DNA from: DATCDR01 sp036510575
Lineage (GTDB): Bacteria; Actinomycetota; Acidimicrobiia; Acidimicrobiales; Bog-793
NCBI GenBank assembly: GCA_036510575.1
Contig: DATCDR010000231.1
Span: 1-14,931, forward strand
DNA: 14,931 nucleotides
Reading direction: 5' to 3'
Each line of letters starts with the position of its first letter. Within the stretch, counting starts at the first letter, position 1. Shown in pieces: positions 8,989 through 14,931 of the stretch. The position numbers were made by a program, and so were the translations under genes. The notes under the pieces are model-generated. The model was not told where the DNA came from. It saw only the letters and a program-made list of their open reading frames with translations, and did no database searches.

Positions 8989-9252
8989 TCAACCGCGCAG
9001 AGACGGGTCGGACGAAACGATCGCCGTCACCGTCTTGCGACCGAGTCCAGAGACTTCAGCGAGATGGCGGATCGATGCGCCGGCGCGATACCCGACTCGA
9101 ATCATGTCGTCGCGAATTCGCGCTTCCTTGGCGGCCCTCTCCGCACTCAGTCCCACGACGACGAGCGCTGCACCAACCTCGCCCTCTTCGCCACCTCTGT
9201 ATTTGTCCATGGCCGTGGTTGCCGCGAAAACGTCGGCTTCTGTGTATTTCAT
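8989..9252 (-). CDS. Small helix-turn-helix protein
   Basis: An 87-residue protein whose C-terminal half holds a plausible helix-turn-helix: GASIRHLAEVSGLGRKTVTAIV (58-79), with the pattern of a turn at SGLG followed by a recognition helix, as in resolvase-type or Xre-type HTHs. The N-terminal half (MKYTEADVFAATTAMDKYRG) is helical and matches nothing I know. The ATG has a strong GGGAGGAG ribosome binding site and overlaps the stop of the preceding small gene by four bases (ATGA), so the two are translationally coupled. It lies beside an integrase gene. Likely a DNA-binding regulator of the mobile element or one half of an addiction-type pair; function unproven. Confidence 0.75.
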   Translation of the reverse strand: MKYTEADVFAATTAMDKYRGGEEGEVGAALVVVGLSAERAAKEARIRDDMIRVGYRAGASIRHLAEVSGLGRKTVTAIVSSDPSLRG

Positions 9253-9410
9253 GTCTCCTCCCGAAGCGCAACAGCGAGCTTGTCTCGAATTGCCATCAAG
9301 AGCGGTACCCGTGGCGATACTTCGGCCCTGGCCTCGGCGTCATTGAGGTGCGCCAACGTCATCCCAAGAAGTTCAAGCACCTCGACTCGTTCAAGCTCGA
9401 ATCTGATCAT
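9249..9410 (-). CDS. 53-residue protein upstream of the small HTH gene
   Basis: A short acidic, probably all-helical protein starting MIRFELERVEVLELLGMTLA and ending LLMAIRDKLAVALREET. I do not recognise a family. I prefer the ATG at 9410 over the longer frame (to 9590) because a TACAAT -10 element ends 7 bases upstream, which fits a leaderless message starting at this ATG, and the longer N-terminus looks non-coding. The stop overlaps the start of the HTH gene (ATGA). Two tightly coupled tiny genes, one DNA-binding, resemble the architecture of toxin-antitoxin or phage/ICE control modules, but no toxin fold is visible. Confidence 0.6.
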   Translation of the reverse strand: MIRFELERVEVLELLGMTLAHLNDAEARAEVSPRVPLLMAIRDKLAVALREET

Positions 9411-9411
9411 T

Positions 9412-9447
9412 GGTCCGATTGTAGCCGCTTTCGGTCCAATTCGGACC
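9412..9447 (-). promoter_or_regulatory. Promoter of the small operon with repeated GGTCC operator-like sites
   Basis: A minus-strand -10 TACAAT (9423-9418) lies 7 bases before the ATG at 9410. It is surrounded by GGTCCGATT (9412-9420), GGTCCAATT (9433-9441) and an inverted copy AATTCGGACC (9438-9447). The two direct copies start exactly 21 bases apart, two helical turns, and the last two make a dyad centred on AATT. This is the look of an autoregulated operator, most simply for the HTH protein encoded by the operon. No good -35 is seen. Confidence 0.55.
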
Positions 9448-9747
9448 GGTCTGGCGGGAGCGCCTCGGACGTCGTAGCCGCCGCCGATCAGATAGATCGT
9501 GGAAGGGGCGCACCTAGCCAGTGGCTGAGTCAGCAGGGATTCGACGCTTCTACCGATCTGAGCGGGATGGCCCGCTAGCCCCGCTCGCACGATCCTGCCC
9601 TTCAGCTATGAGCCGGGACGGTAGCGACTGAGCCTCCGCGACCCGACGATCTTGTATCCCCAGAAGTGCCCCCCGATTGAGCCACACACTTGCATCCATG
9701 ATGCGTTGCCTCAACCTCCGCGGCCCCCGGGGTGACCAACGGGAGTG
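9424..9747. other. Non-coding stretch between integrase and small operon
   Basis: Apart from the operator region at its left edge, I see no gene here. A frame running through part of it is an N-terminal extension of the 53-residue gene with non-coding composition. The part near 9653-9672 (TGTATCCCCAGAAGTG) loosely resembles the IS3-type terminus at 141, but no reading frame accompanies it. Confidence 0.4.
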
Positions 9748-10890
9748 TCACGATCGTGGTGCGCCACCGAGCGCCAGGCGGCCCATGACGTCGGCCGCCT
9801 GACGATCGGCGGCTTCGAGAAAGTGAGCATAGGTCCGGAGCGTGACGGCCGGATCCGCGTGGCCAAGCCGCCCTGCAATGGTCCGGACGTCGATTCCTGC
9901 GCCGGCGAGCGTGGTAGCAGCGAAGTGACGCAGGTGGTGGAAGTCGACACGATCCAGTCCGAGCTGGCGCCGCGTAGATCGGAACACCTCAGTGACGCGG
10001 TTCGGCCGCCACGGCGCCGAACCATCTGGCTCCTGGGACCAGATGAAGGCATCGGCTGCAAGGCCGGTCCCGAAGCGCTCCGCGCGCTCGACCATCCGCC
10101 CGTGGTGCTGTTGAAGCATCGCGACCGTCGATGGATCGAGCGCCAAGCGCCTCGAGCGATGCGTTTTGGGATCCTTCACAACCAGCTGGCCACCGGTCTC
10201 AGAAATCGAGTGAGAGACCACGAGAGTTGCTCGCTCGAGATCGACGTCGGACCACCTGAGAGCACAGAGCTCGCCTCTCCGGCAACCCGTAGTCGCGGCT
10301 GCAAAGACCATGCTCGCGAGCTCGTGGCCACTGCGCTCGAGTTCTCGTAGGAACCGGATGACCTCAGCGGTGGTCGGCGGGTCGACTTCCGAGCGTGGCA
10401 CCGGTGGGGGCGTCGCTCGCTCCGCTGGCGATCGGTCGATCCATCCCCATTTCACGGCCTGGCGAAGCGCCGTCGACAGTGCAGCGTGACAGTGCCGCAC
10501 ACTCAGTGGCGAGAGCCCATCGGCGATGAGTGCACGATAGAAACGATCAAGATCCGCGGGCTGTAGCCGTCGCAGCTCCGTCGAACCGAACGCGGGACGA
10601 AGGCGTGCGCGAATCAGCGAGCGGTAGCCGTTGATCGTGCTGGGGCTGCGTCCGAGCGCCTCGAGGTGTTCGACCCAGCGGTCGAGAAGGTAGCCGACGG
10701 TGTGATCCGTGCCCTGGTGGCCACCATCGGCGATCTCGGTTACCAACCGGGCGAGGAAGATCTCGGCGTCTCGCTTTCCGCCTCGGACCGAGCGGCTGAT
10801 CTGCGCGTAGCGACCCGTGAGCGGATTACGACCACTGCGGACGCGGACCTCCCACATCCCGGGAGCTCGCTCACGGATCGTCCCTCGCAT
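9748..10890 (-). CDS. int: Tyrosine recombinase / phage-type integrase
   Basis: A 380-residue site-specific recombinase. The N-terminal arm-binding-like region is 1-60 (GMWEVRVRSGRNPLTGRY), the core-binding SAM-like domain 63-160 (TVGYLLDRWVEHLEALGRSP) and the catalytic domain 170-370. The full catalytic set is visible: R204 in TGCRRGEL, K242 in KDPKTHRSRR, H318 and R321 in HHLRH, H344 in GRLGHADP and nucleophile Y354 in TYAHF. The three-domain layout marks it as an element integrase rather than XerC/D. The ATG follows an AGGGTGA-type site about 7 bases upstream. It starts 98 bases from the 3' end of tRNA-Ser and points away from it, the normal arrangement for an island or prophage integrated at a tRNA 3' end. 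Confidence 0.93.
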   Translation of the reverse strand: MRGTIRERAPGMWEVRVRSGRNPLTGRYAQISRSVRGGKRDAEIFLARLVTEIADGGHQGTDHTVGYLLDRWVEHLEALGRSPSTINGYRSLIRARLRPAFGSTELRRLQPADLDRFYRALIADGLSPLSVRHCHAALSTALRQAVKWGWIDRSPAERATPPPVPRSEVDPPTTAEVIRFLRELERSGHELASMVFAAATTGCRRGELCALRWSDVDLERATLVVSHSISETGGQLVVKDPKTHRSRRLALDPSTVAMLQQHHGRMVERAERFGTGLAADAFIWSQEPDGSAPWRPNRVTEVFRSTRRQLGLDRVDFHHLRHFAATTLAGAGIDVRTIAGRLGHADPAVTLRTYAHFLEAADRQAADVMGRLALGGAPRS

Positions 10891-10921
10891 CGACGGTCAC
10901 CCTAGCCGTCCGGAGACTCTT

Positions 10922-10955
10922 TGAGGGATGAGTGAGGGATGACATCCGCTCACTC
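10922..10955. promoter_or_regulatory. Direct and inverted repeats in the presumed attachment-site region
   Basis: The 10-mer TGAGGGATGA occurs twice, at 10922-10931 and 10933-10942, 11 bases apart. The second copy is part of a large dyad: GAGTGAGGGATG (10930-10941), one centre base, then CATCC (10943-10947), a one-base bulge and CTCACTC (10949-10955). This sits between the integrase start and the tRNA 3' end, where integrase arm sites, excisionase sites or an integrase operator are expected. Confidence 0.5.
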
Positions 10956-10988
10956 GTCCGAGTAGTTATCACAAAATGGCCATTCACC

Positions 10989-11020
10989 TGGCGGAGGGAG
11001 GGGGATTCGAACCCCCGGGG
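10989..11020. other. Likely attachment-site core in the tRNA-Ser 3' end
   Basis: The T arm and acceptor 3' strand next to the integrase are the usual attB core for this type of recombinase. I looked for a second copy of the T-arm sequence (GGGGGTTCGAATCCCC) elsewhere in the window and found none, so the other boundary lies outside or has decayed. The exact core length is not determined. Confidence 0.4.
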
Positions 11021-11075
11021 CTATTCACCCAACGGTTTTCAAGACCGTCGCATTCGTCCGCTCTGCCATCCCTCC
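10989..11075 (-). tRNA. tRNA-Ser (anticodon UGA)
   Basis: Read on the minus strand, the gene starts GGAGGGATGG and ends TCCCTCC-G-CCA. The acceptor stem is GGAGGGA pairing with TCCCTCC, with a discriminator G and encoded CCA. The anticodon arm is ACGGT-CTTGAAA-ACCGT with anticodon TGA, which reads serine UCA codons. A long variable arm (TGGGTGAATAGCCC region), typical of serine tRNAs, precedes the T arm GGGGGTTCGAATCCCCC. It is 87 nt including CCA. The 3' half is the likely integration site of the neighbouring integrase element. Confidence 0.95.
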
Positions 11076-11151
11076 AGAAAACACAACCGCTTTCAGCTCG
11101 GCGGGCACCTCTCGCACGAAGTGCCACTAGCCACTCGCTCGCACTGTCGAA

Positions 11152-12027
11152 TCACGGCACCGGCAGCTCGCCATACACCGGATAGGACCCAAGGAACTTT
11201 ACGTTGACTCCGGACAGATCCAGATCACCGAGGGCCGCGCCCACACCCTCGTCGGTGACATGGCCCTCGAACTCGATCACGAAGCAGTAGTCGCCAAGTC
11301 CCTGGCGAGTCGGGCGCGACTCGATTCTGGTCAGGTTGATCGAACGGCTCGCAAATGCACCGAGAATCTCATACAGGCTCCCTGGCCGATCGCGGCGCTG
11401 GAAGCACGCAATCGTGGTCCGATCGCGTCCGGTCGAATCGGGCACGCCGTCCCTCGTAACTAGTAGAAACCGCGTCTGGTTTCCTCGGTGGTCCTCGATT
11501 GCGTGCGCCAGCACCTCGAGGCCGTAGATCACAGCAGTGAGCGGCGGCGCCACGGCTGCGGCGTGGGTGCCGTCGAAGGCACCATCGCCGAGCAGGCGGG
11601 CACCTTCCGCCGTCGAATTGGTCGCCTCTATCGGCACCCCAGCAAAACGATCGGCCAGGAAGCCCCGGACCTGGGCCGTCGCGAACGGGAACGAGAGGAT
11701 CCGCTCGATCGAGCCCAAGGTCACTCCGGGTCGAGCAAGAAGATCCATATGCACCTCGAGGACGACCTCGCGCTGAATGAGCAGCTCGACGTCGAAGACG
11801 AGCTGGTCAAGTGTCAGATTGACCGAGCCCTCGATGGAGTTCTCGAACGGCACGAACGCCGCATCAACTTCGCCTGCCGCCACGAGCGCTATCGCGTCAG
11901 GGATCGTCGTCGTCGCGACGTGGTCGAGATCGACTAGATCGGCCTGACTAAGCAGTGCCTCCTCGGAGAATGTGCCACGTGGGCCGAGATACGCAATTCG
12001 GCGGAGCGACCCGGGCGCCTGGTTCAT
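11152..12027 (-). CDS. pheA: Prephenate dehydratase
   Basis: A 291-residue monofunctional prephenate dehydratase that converts prephenate to phenylpyruvate in phenylalanine synthesis. The catalytic PDT domain starts AYLGPRGTFSEEAL (12-25) and includes the VPFENSIEGSVN block (59-70) and the active-site TRF motif at 185-187. A C-terminal ACT domain (about 204-280, CFQRRDRPGSLYEILGAF) carries the ESRP motif (236-239) used for phenylalanine feedback binding. I chose ATG 12027, just before the conserved start, because the longer frame to 12381 is antisense to larB. There is no Shine-Dalgarno. A TACTAT -10 ending 9 bases upstream suggests an essentially leaderless message. It reads toward tRNA-Ser and is divergent from larB by 21 bp. 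Confidence 0.94.
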   Translation of the reverse strand: MNQAPGSLRRIAYLGPRGTFSEEALLSQADLVDLDHVATTTIPDAIALVAAGEVDAAFVPFENSIEGSVNLTLDQLVFDVELLIQREVVLEVHMDLLARPGVTLGSIERILSFPFATAQVRGFLADRFAGVPIEATNSTAEGARLLGDGAFDGTHAAAVAPPLTAVIYGLEVLAHAIEDHRGNQTRFLLVTRDGVPDSTGRDRTTIACFQRRDRPGSLYEILGAFASRSINLTRIESRPTRQGLGDYCFVIEFEGHVTDEGVGAALGDLDLSGVNVKFLGSYPVYGELPVP

Positions 12028-12048
12028 GCTGGCAGGATAGTAAGCCTG
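12028..12048. promoter_or_regulatory. 21-bp divergent pheA/larB promoter
   Basis: Only 21 bases separate the two start codons. GATAGTA at 12036-12042 can be read as a -10 in both directions: TACTAT on the minus strand (12042-12037), 9 bases before the pheA ATG, and GATAGT on the plus strand (12036-12041), 7 bases before the larB ATG. Neither gene has a properly spaced ribosome binding site, so both are probably leaderless. The -35 regions would fall inside the opposite coding sequence. Confidence 0.5.
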
Positions 12049-12807
12049 ATGGATGCCCAAGAGCTGAACGAGTTGGTTGAGGACCTCAAAAGCGGGAAGG
12101 TGACCTCCGATCAGGCCTACCAGCAGCTCGCGAGCTGGCCCTTCGCCGATCTCGGCTTTGCAAAGGTCGACCACCACCGCAGCTCTCGCCAAGGCATGCC
12201 GGAGGCGATCTACGCGCCAGGTAAGAGCCCCGCCCAGTGCGCTGCGATCGCGAGCGAGCTCCTCGCCAATGGCAGCGGCCCGGTGCTGTTGACGAGGGCG
12301 AACGAGCCACAGGCCGAAGCGGCGCTCAAGGCATGTCCGGGTGGCTCGCTCTACCCTGACGAGGAGACCAAGGCCGAGCATCGCGTCATCTGCTGGCGAG
12401 CGAGCGAGAAGCGCGACGAACGCGTGGTGATCGTGACGGCAGGGACCGCCGACCTACCAGTAGCTGGCGAGTGCGCGGCAACGCTTCATGCCTTCGGCTA
12501 CGACCCGGCCGTGCTGGCCGACTGCGGTGTCGCAGGCGTGCATCGCCTGCTCGCCAACTACGACGAGCTCGCCTGCGCCGACGCAGTCATCGTCGTCGCT
12601 GGGATGGAAGGTGCGCTCGCGAGCGTCGTCGGTGGCCTCGTGGCGGCACCGGTAGTCGCGATCCCGACGAGCGTTGGATACGGCGCGGCGCTCGAAGGAG
12701 TGACCGCGCTCCTCGCTATGCATGCGAGTTGCGCTCCAGGGGTTACGGTCGTCGGAATCGACAACGGATACGGCGCCGCCTGCGCCGTCGCGAGGATTCT
12801 GCGATGA
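12049..12807 (+). CDS. larB: LarB, pyridinium-3,5-biscarboxylic acid mononucleotide synthase
   Basis: A 252-residue protein of LarB length. LarB carboxylates and hydrolyses nicotinic acid adenine dinucleotide, the first step of the nickel-pincer nucleotide cofactor used by lactate racemase LarA and relatives. The N-terminal part has DHHRSSRQGMPEAIYAPGKS (41-60). The C-terminal AIR-carboxylase-like domain has VTAGTADLPVA (129-139), DCGVAGVHRLL (158-168), VVAGMEGALASVVGGL (182-197), AIPTSVGYG (204-212) and SCAPGVTVVGIDNGYGAA (227-244). C228 probably matches the cysteine reported to attack the pyridine ring. The start is close to a -10-like GATAGT, consistent with a leaderless transcript. The stop overlaps the larC start (ATGA), so the two are co-translated. 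Confidence 0.94.
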   Translation: MDAQELNELVEDLKSGKVTSDQAYQQLASWPFADLGFAKVDHHRSSRQGMPEAIYAPGKSPAQCAAIASELLANGSGPVLLTRANEPQAEAALKACPGGSLYPDEETKAEHRVICWRASEKRDERVVIVTAGTADLPVAGECAATLHAFGYDPAVLADCGVAGVHRLLANYDELACADAVIVVAGMEGALASVVGGLVAAPVVAIPTSVGYGAALEGVTALLAMHASCAPGVTVVGIDNGYGAACAVARILR

Positions 12808-14006
12808 GTGACGTCCCCGAGAGGATCGCCTGGTTCCACTGCTTCGCGGGCATCGCCGGCGACATGGCGCTCGGCAGCCTGATCGATGCAGGAGCCGACA
12901 CCGACGAGCTGCGGAACATGCTGGCCCGTCTGCCCGTAGACGGCTGGCGCCTCGACCTCGAAACCGTGATGCGAGGCGGCCTGTCGGCAACGCGAGCACT
13001 GGTCACTGTCGAAGAGAGCGGAATCTCGCGGACCTACCTCCACATCGTAAAGATCATCGAAGAGGCCAGGCTTCCAACTCGTGTGCGCGAACGCGCGCTT
13101 TCGGCATTCCGGGCGCTCGCCGAGGTCGAGGGCCAGATACACGCACGCCCCGCTACCCAGGTTCACTTCCACGAACTCGGTGGGCACGACACGATCATCG
13201 ACATCGTCGGGACAGCGGCAGCGCTCGAGCTCTTGGAGGTCGACGTCGTGCGCGCCTCCCCAGTAGCTACCGGTCGCGGCATGGTACGGAGTCAGCACGG
13301 GCTGATCCCGAACCCGGCACCAGCGGTGATCGCGCTGCTCGAAGGAGCGCCTGTCTACGGCCGCGACATCGACGTGGAGCTCACCACACCAACGGGCGCG
13401 GCGATCCTCGCGACGATGGGATCGGGATTCGGACCGATCCCAGCCATGACCATCGAGGCCTACGGGTATGGTGCGGGCGGCAGGGACATCGACGGACTTC
13501 CGAACTGCACGCAGGTGGTCATCGGATCCTCGAGACGACCGACGAGCGACGGTGTCCCGTCGGGGCAGCCGCAGATGCTGCTCGAGGCGAACCTCGACGA
13601 CATCACCGGTGAGCAGGTGGCCGACGTCCTCGCAGCGCTCTTCGAAGCAGGTGCTGCAGACGCCTGGATCACGCCCGTGCTCATGAAAAAGGGCAGACCT
13701 GGGCAGATCGTCTCCGCGCTCTGCGACGTGGCGCTTGGCTCGCAGCTCCGCCTCGTGCTCCTTAGCGAAGGCGGCTCTCTCGGGGTCCGCTCGACGATCG
13801 TCGATCGCTTCGCCAGCACGAGAACGCTCGAGTCGGTCGTTGTAGACGGACAACCGGTTCGAGTAAAGGTCAGCCCAGGGCGGGCCAAGGTCGAACACGA
13901 CGATGCTGCCCGCGCCGCGAAGCTACTCGGGCTTCCAGTCCGCGAGGTGACGAGCAAGGCCGAAGCTGCCTGGCGTGACCATCTCGAACATCCTCACGAT
14001 CACTAA
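12804..14006 (+). CDS. larC: LarC, nickel insertion enzyme for the pincer cofactor
   Basis: A 400-residue protein. LarC is a CTP-dependent cyclometallase that inserts nickel into the pincer nucleotide made by LarB and LarE. Landmarks are FHCFAGIAGDMALGSLIDAG (11-30), VHFHELGGHDTIIDIVG (120-136), a HGLIPNPAPA block (165-174), VELTTPTGAA (191-200), and the C-terminal LarC2 part starting LLEANLDDITGEQVADVL (259-276) with KKGRPGQIVSALC. The LarC1 and LarC2 parts are joined in one frame through a short linker (about 241-257); the Lactobacillus plantarum gene needs a programmed frameshift here. The tail HLEHPHDH is histidine-rich. The ATG overlaps the larB stop. LarE and a LarA homologue are not in the window. 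Confidence 0.94.
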   Translation: MSDVPERIAWFHCFAGIAGDMALGSLIDAGADTDELRNMLARLPVDGWRLDLETVMRGGLSATRALVTVEESGISRTYLHIVKIIEEARLPTRVRERALSAFRALAEVEGQIHARPATQVHFHELGGHDTIIDIVGTAAALELLEVDVVRASPVATGRGMVRSQHGLIPNPAPAVIALLEGAPVYGRDIDVELTTPTGAAILATMGSGFGPIPAMTIEAYGYGAGGRDIDGLPNCTQVVIGSSRRPTSDGVPSGQPQMLLEANLDDITGEQVADVLAALFEAGAADAWITPVLMKKGRPGQIVSALCDVALGSQLRLVLLSEGGSLGVRSTIVDRFASTRTLESVVVDGQPVRVKVSPGRAKVEHDDAARAAKLLGLPVREVTSKAEAAWRDHLEHPHDH

Positions 14007-14033
14007 CGAAGCAAGACAGGTTCAGGCGCTTCG
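14007..14033. terminator. Weak inverted repeat between larC and the convergent gene
   Basis: CGAAGC (14007-14012) and GCTTCG (14028-14033) form a 6-bp inverted repeat with a 15-base loop that spans the 15-base gap between the convergent stops. It may be a bidirectional terminator; the stem is short. Confidence 0.25.
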
Positions 14034-14931
14034 AACGAGCGTGATGAGCTGACTCGAGGTCGCCACCCCGGAAGCAGCGGCTTGCACCTGGAGCACGAAG
14101 GTGCCGACGACCTTTCCGAGGGGGACCGGTCCGATCGTGAGGTAGGACGAGCCGCGGGCTGCAATCTGGGCCACCGAGGTGCTCCGCTTGGCTAGCTCTT
14201 CTCCGCCGGTACTTCTCACCTCGACCGTGACCGTCACGCTCCGCACCGCCGCGTCGCCGGTATCGGCCACAACGACCTCGGCAGTGACTGCCTTCGTTGG
14301 TGGCAGAACTGACCGAGCTGACTGCGGCGGAATCTGGAGGGTCGTCGTAGTCGCCGCGATCGTGGTCGTGGTCGTGGTCGACGAGGTGCTCGTCGTGGTC
14401 CCGAACCCAGTCGCGAACGTCGTTGTCGTCGTGGTCGGCGTCGCGTGGAGTGGAAGCGTCGTAGACGTCGTAGTAGTCGTCGTGGTCGGATTTGGCACAC
14501 CGTTGATCTGCACGGGACTTGGGAGAACAGAGATCGCCAGCAGCTTCAGCGCCGAGCGAAGAACGAGCGTCGGATTCGCTCGAAGCGTGTGGACGAGGCT
14601 CGAGCAGTCGCCGGATCCGAGCGTCCCTGCATACGTGCTCCATTTGCGGAACTGCTGATGCGAAACGCCACGAATGCGCTGGAAGACCCCGTCGAGGGTC
14701 CCAATCGCGCCATCCGCCGCCTGGATCGCCCGCTGCGAGGTGACGCAGCTCGAAGTAGCCGAGCTCGCAGCAGCCGACGGCGTCGTCGCGAGCGCGACAC
14801 TCCGCTCGAGGTCCGTGACTGCGGCAACTCGGGAACTAAGCACGCGCTGCACGAGGGCGGCATCTCTTGTCGACGGCGCCTGGATGCCGAGATCCTCGAA
14901 CGCCGCCTGGTTCGCGGCGGTGACGCTCGTC
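14022..14931 (-). CDS. Protein with Thr-rich linker and C-terminal beta-sandwich (5' end missing)
   Basis: The frame is open to the right edge, so the N-terminus is missing; 302 residues are visible. The visible start reads TSVTAANQAAFEDLGIQAPS. A mostly helical region (about 1-135, with cysteines in SSCVTSQ and GDCSSL) is followed by a threonine-rich linker (about 147-197). A C-terminal domain of about 95 residues then begins after SVLPPTKAVTAEVVVADTGD and has strands such as SVTVTVEVRS and GTFVLQVQAA, resembling a CARDB or similar immunoglobulin-like fold. Thr-rich linkers of this type usually belong to exported or membrane-anchored actinobacterial proteins, so I expect a signal peptide or transmembrane segment beyond the edge. 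Function unknown. It is convergent with larC, 15 bases apart. Confidence 0.75.
   Translation of the reverse strand, partial: TSVTAANQAAFEDLGIQAPSTRDAALVQRVLSSRVAAVTDLERSVALATTPSAAASSATSSCVTSQRAIQAADGAIGTLDGVFQRIRGVSHQQFRKWSTYAGTLGSGDCSSLVHTLRANPTLVLRSALKLLAISVLPSPVQINGVPNPTTTTTTTSTTLPLHATPTTTTTTFATGFGTTTSTSSTTTTTTIAATTTTLQIPPQSARSVLPPTKAVTAEVVVADTGDAAVRSVTVTVEVRSTGGEELAKRSTSVAQIAARGSSYLTIGPVPLGKVVGTFVLQVQAAASGVATSSQLITLVRSA
14340..14486. repeat. Low-complexity GTC/GTG triplet tract encoding a Thr-rich linker
   Basis: The plus strand shows runs of GTCGTGGTC-type triplets, encoding ACN threonine codons on the minus strand. The tract falls into three Thr-rich blocks separated by LPLHATP, FATGFG and IAA. 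Codons vary, so it is not a perfect microsatellite, but slippage is plausible and length may vary between strains. Confidence 0.7.

Noticed and set aside
9653..9672. TGTATCCCCAGAAGTG resembling the IS3 terminus
   Set aside because: The match is short, no transposase frame or partner repeat accompanies it, and the downstream GTGGACAC block is missing.
10932..11207. Plus-strand frame beginning before the tRNA with REGDSNPRG-like residues
   Set aside because: It is the classic spurious translation of the antisense strand of a tRNA; the tRNA-Ser explains the sequence.
12028..12381. 118-codon N-terminal extension of prephenate dehydratase
   Set aside because: It is antisense to larB, and the conserved enzyme starts right after the ATG at 12027.
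12471..12803. Upstream extension of larC inside larB
   Set aside because: It is out-of-frame larB sequence; the larC ATG at 12804 overlaps the larB stop as expected for a coupled pair.
12558..13898. 446-codon minus-strand frame opposite larC
   Set aside because: It is a shadow of larB/larC on the other strand, with Arg/Asp/His-rich composition and no domain.
13870..14643. Minus-strand frame rich in Asp-His-Asp repeats
   Set aside because: It is an out-of-frame reading of the Thr-rich linker tract of the real gene.

Overview
The window is high-GC DNA (roughly 60-65 percent by eye) with many GTG starts, several genes that look leaderless, and an actinobacterial gene repertoire. The clearest taxonomic hint is the secreted protein at 5928-7736. 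It carries six copies of a GYWLV...G.V..FGDA.FYGS repeat of a kind I associate with Acidimicrobiia, so an acidimicrobial actinobacterium is my best guess. This is inference, not proof.

Layout, left to right. Positions 1-141 are the end of an IS3-type insertion sequence that leaves the window on the left; its orfA start is visible on the minus strand. Next come an acylphosphatase (minus), about 720 bases with no convincing gene, and a peroxide-defence block on the minus strand: katG (catalase-peroxidase) followed by a PerR/Fur-type regulator, with a perfect 15-bp hairpin between them. A small dimeric alpha-beta barrel protein (minus) and a cyclase-family metal hydrolase (plus) are divergent. 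A secreted repeat/GH25-like protein and a DUF5996 protein follow on the plus strand.

Positions 8989-11075 look like the tRNA-proximal end of an integrative element. They hold a two-gene operon of tiny proteins (one with a helix-turn-helix) under a promoter full of GGTCC repeats, a tyrosine recombinase, and a dyad plus direct-repeat region beside the 3' end of tRNA-Ser(UGA). The far attachment site was not found in the window, so the extent of the element is unknown and any of the genes to the left could be cargo or chromosome.

Right of the tRNA the content looks like stable chromosome: pheA (prephenate dehydratase, minus) and, only 21 bp away and divergent, larB-larC (nickel-pincer nucleotide cofactor synthesis) with an ATGA overlap. 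A partial protein with a threonine-rich linker runs convergent to larC and off the right edge.

The most unusual parts are the small HTH operon with helically phased operator-like repeats next to the integrase, the 21-bp divergent pheA/larB promoter that seems to use the same base pairs as -10 element in both directions, and the hairpin between katG and its probable regulator.
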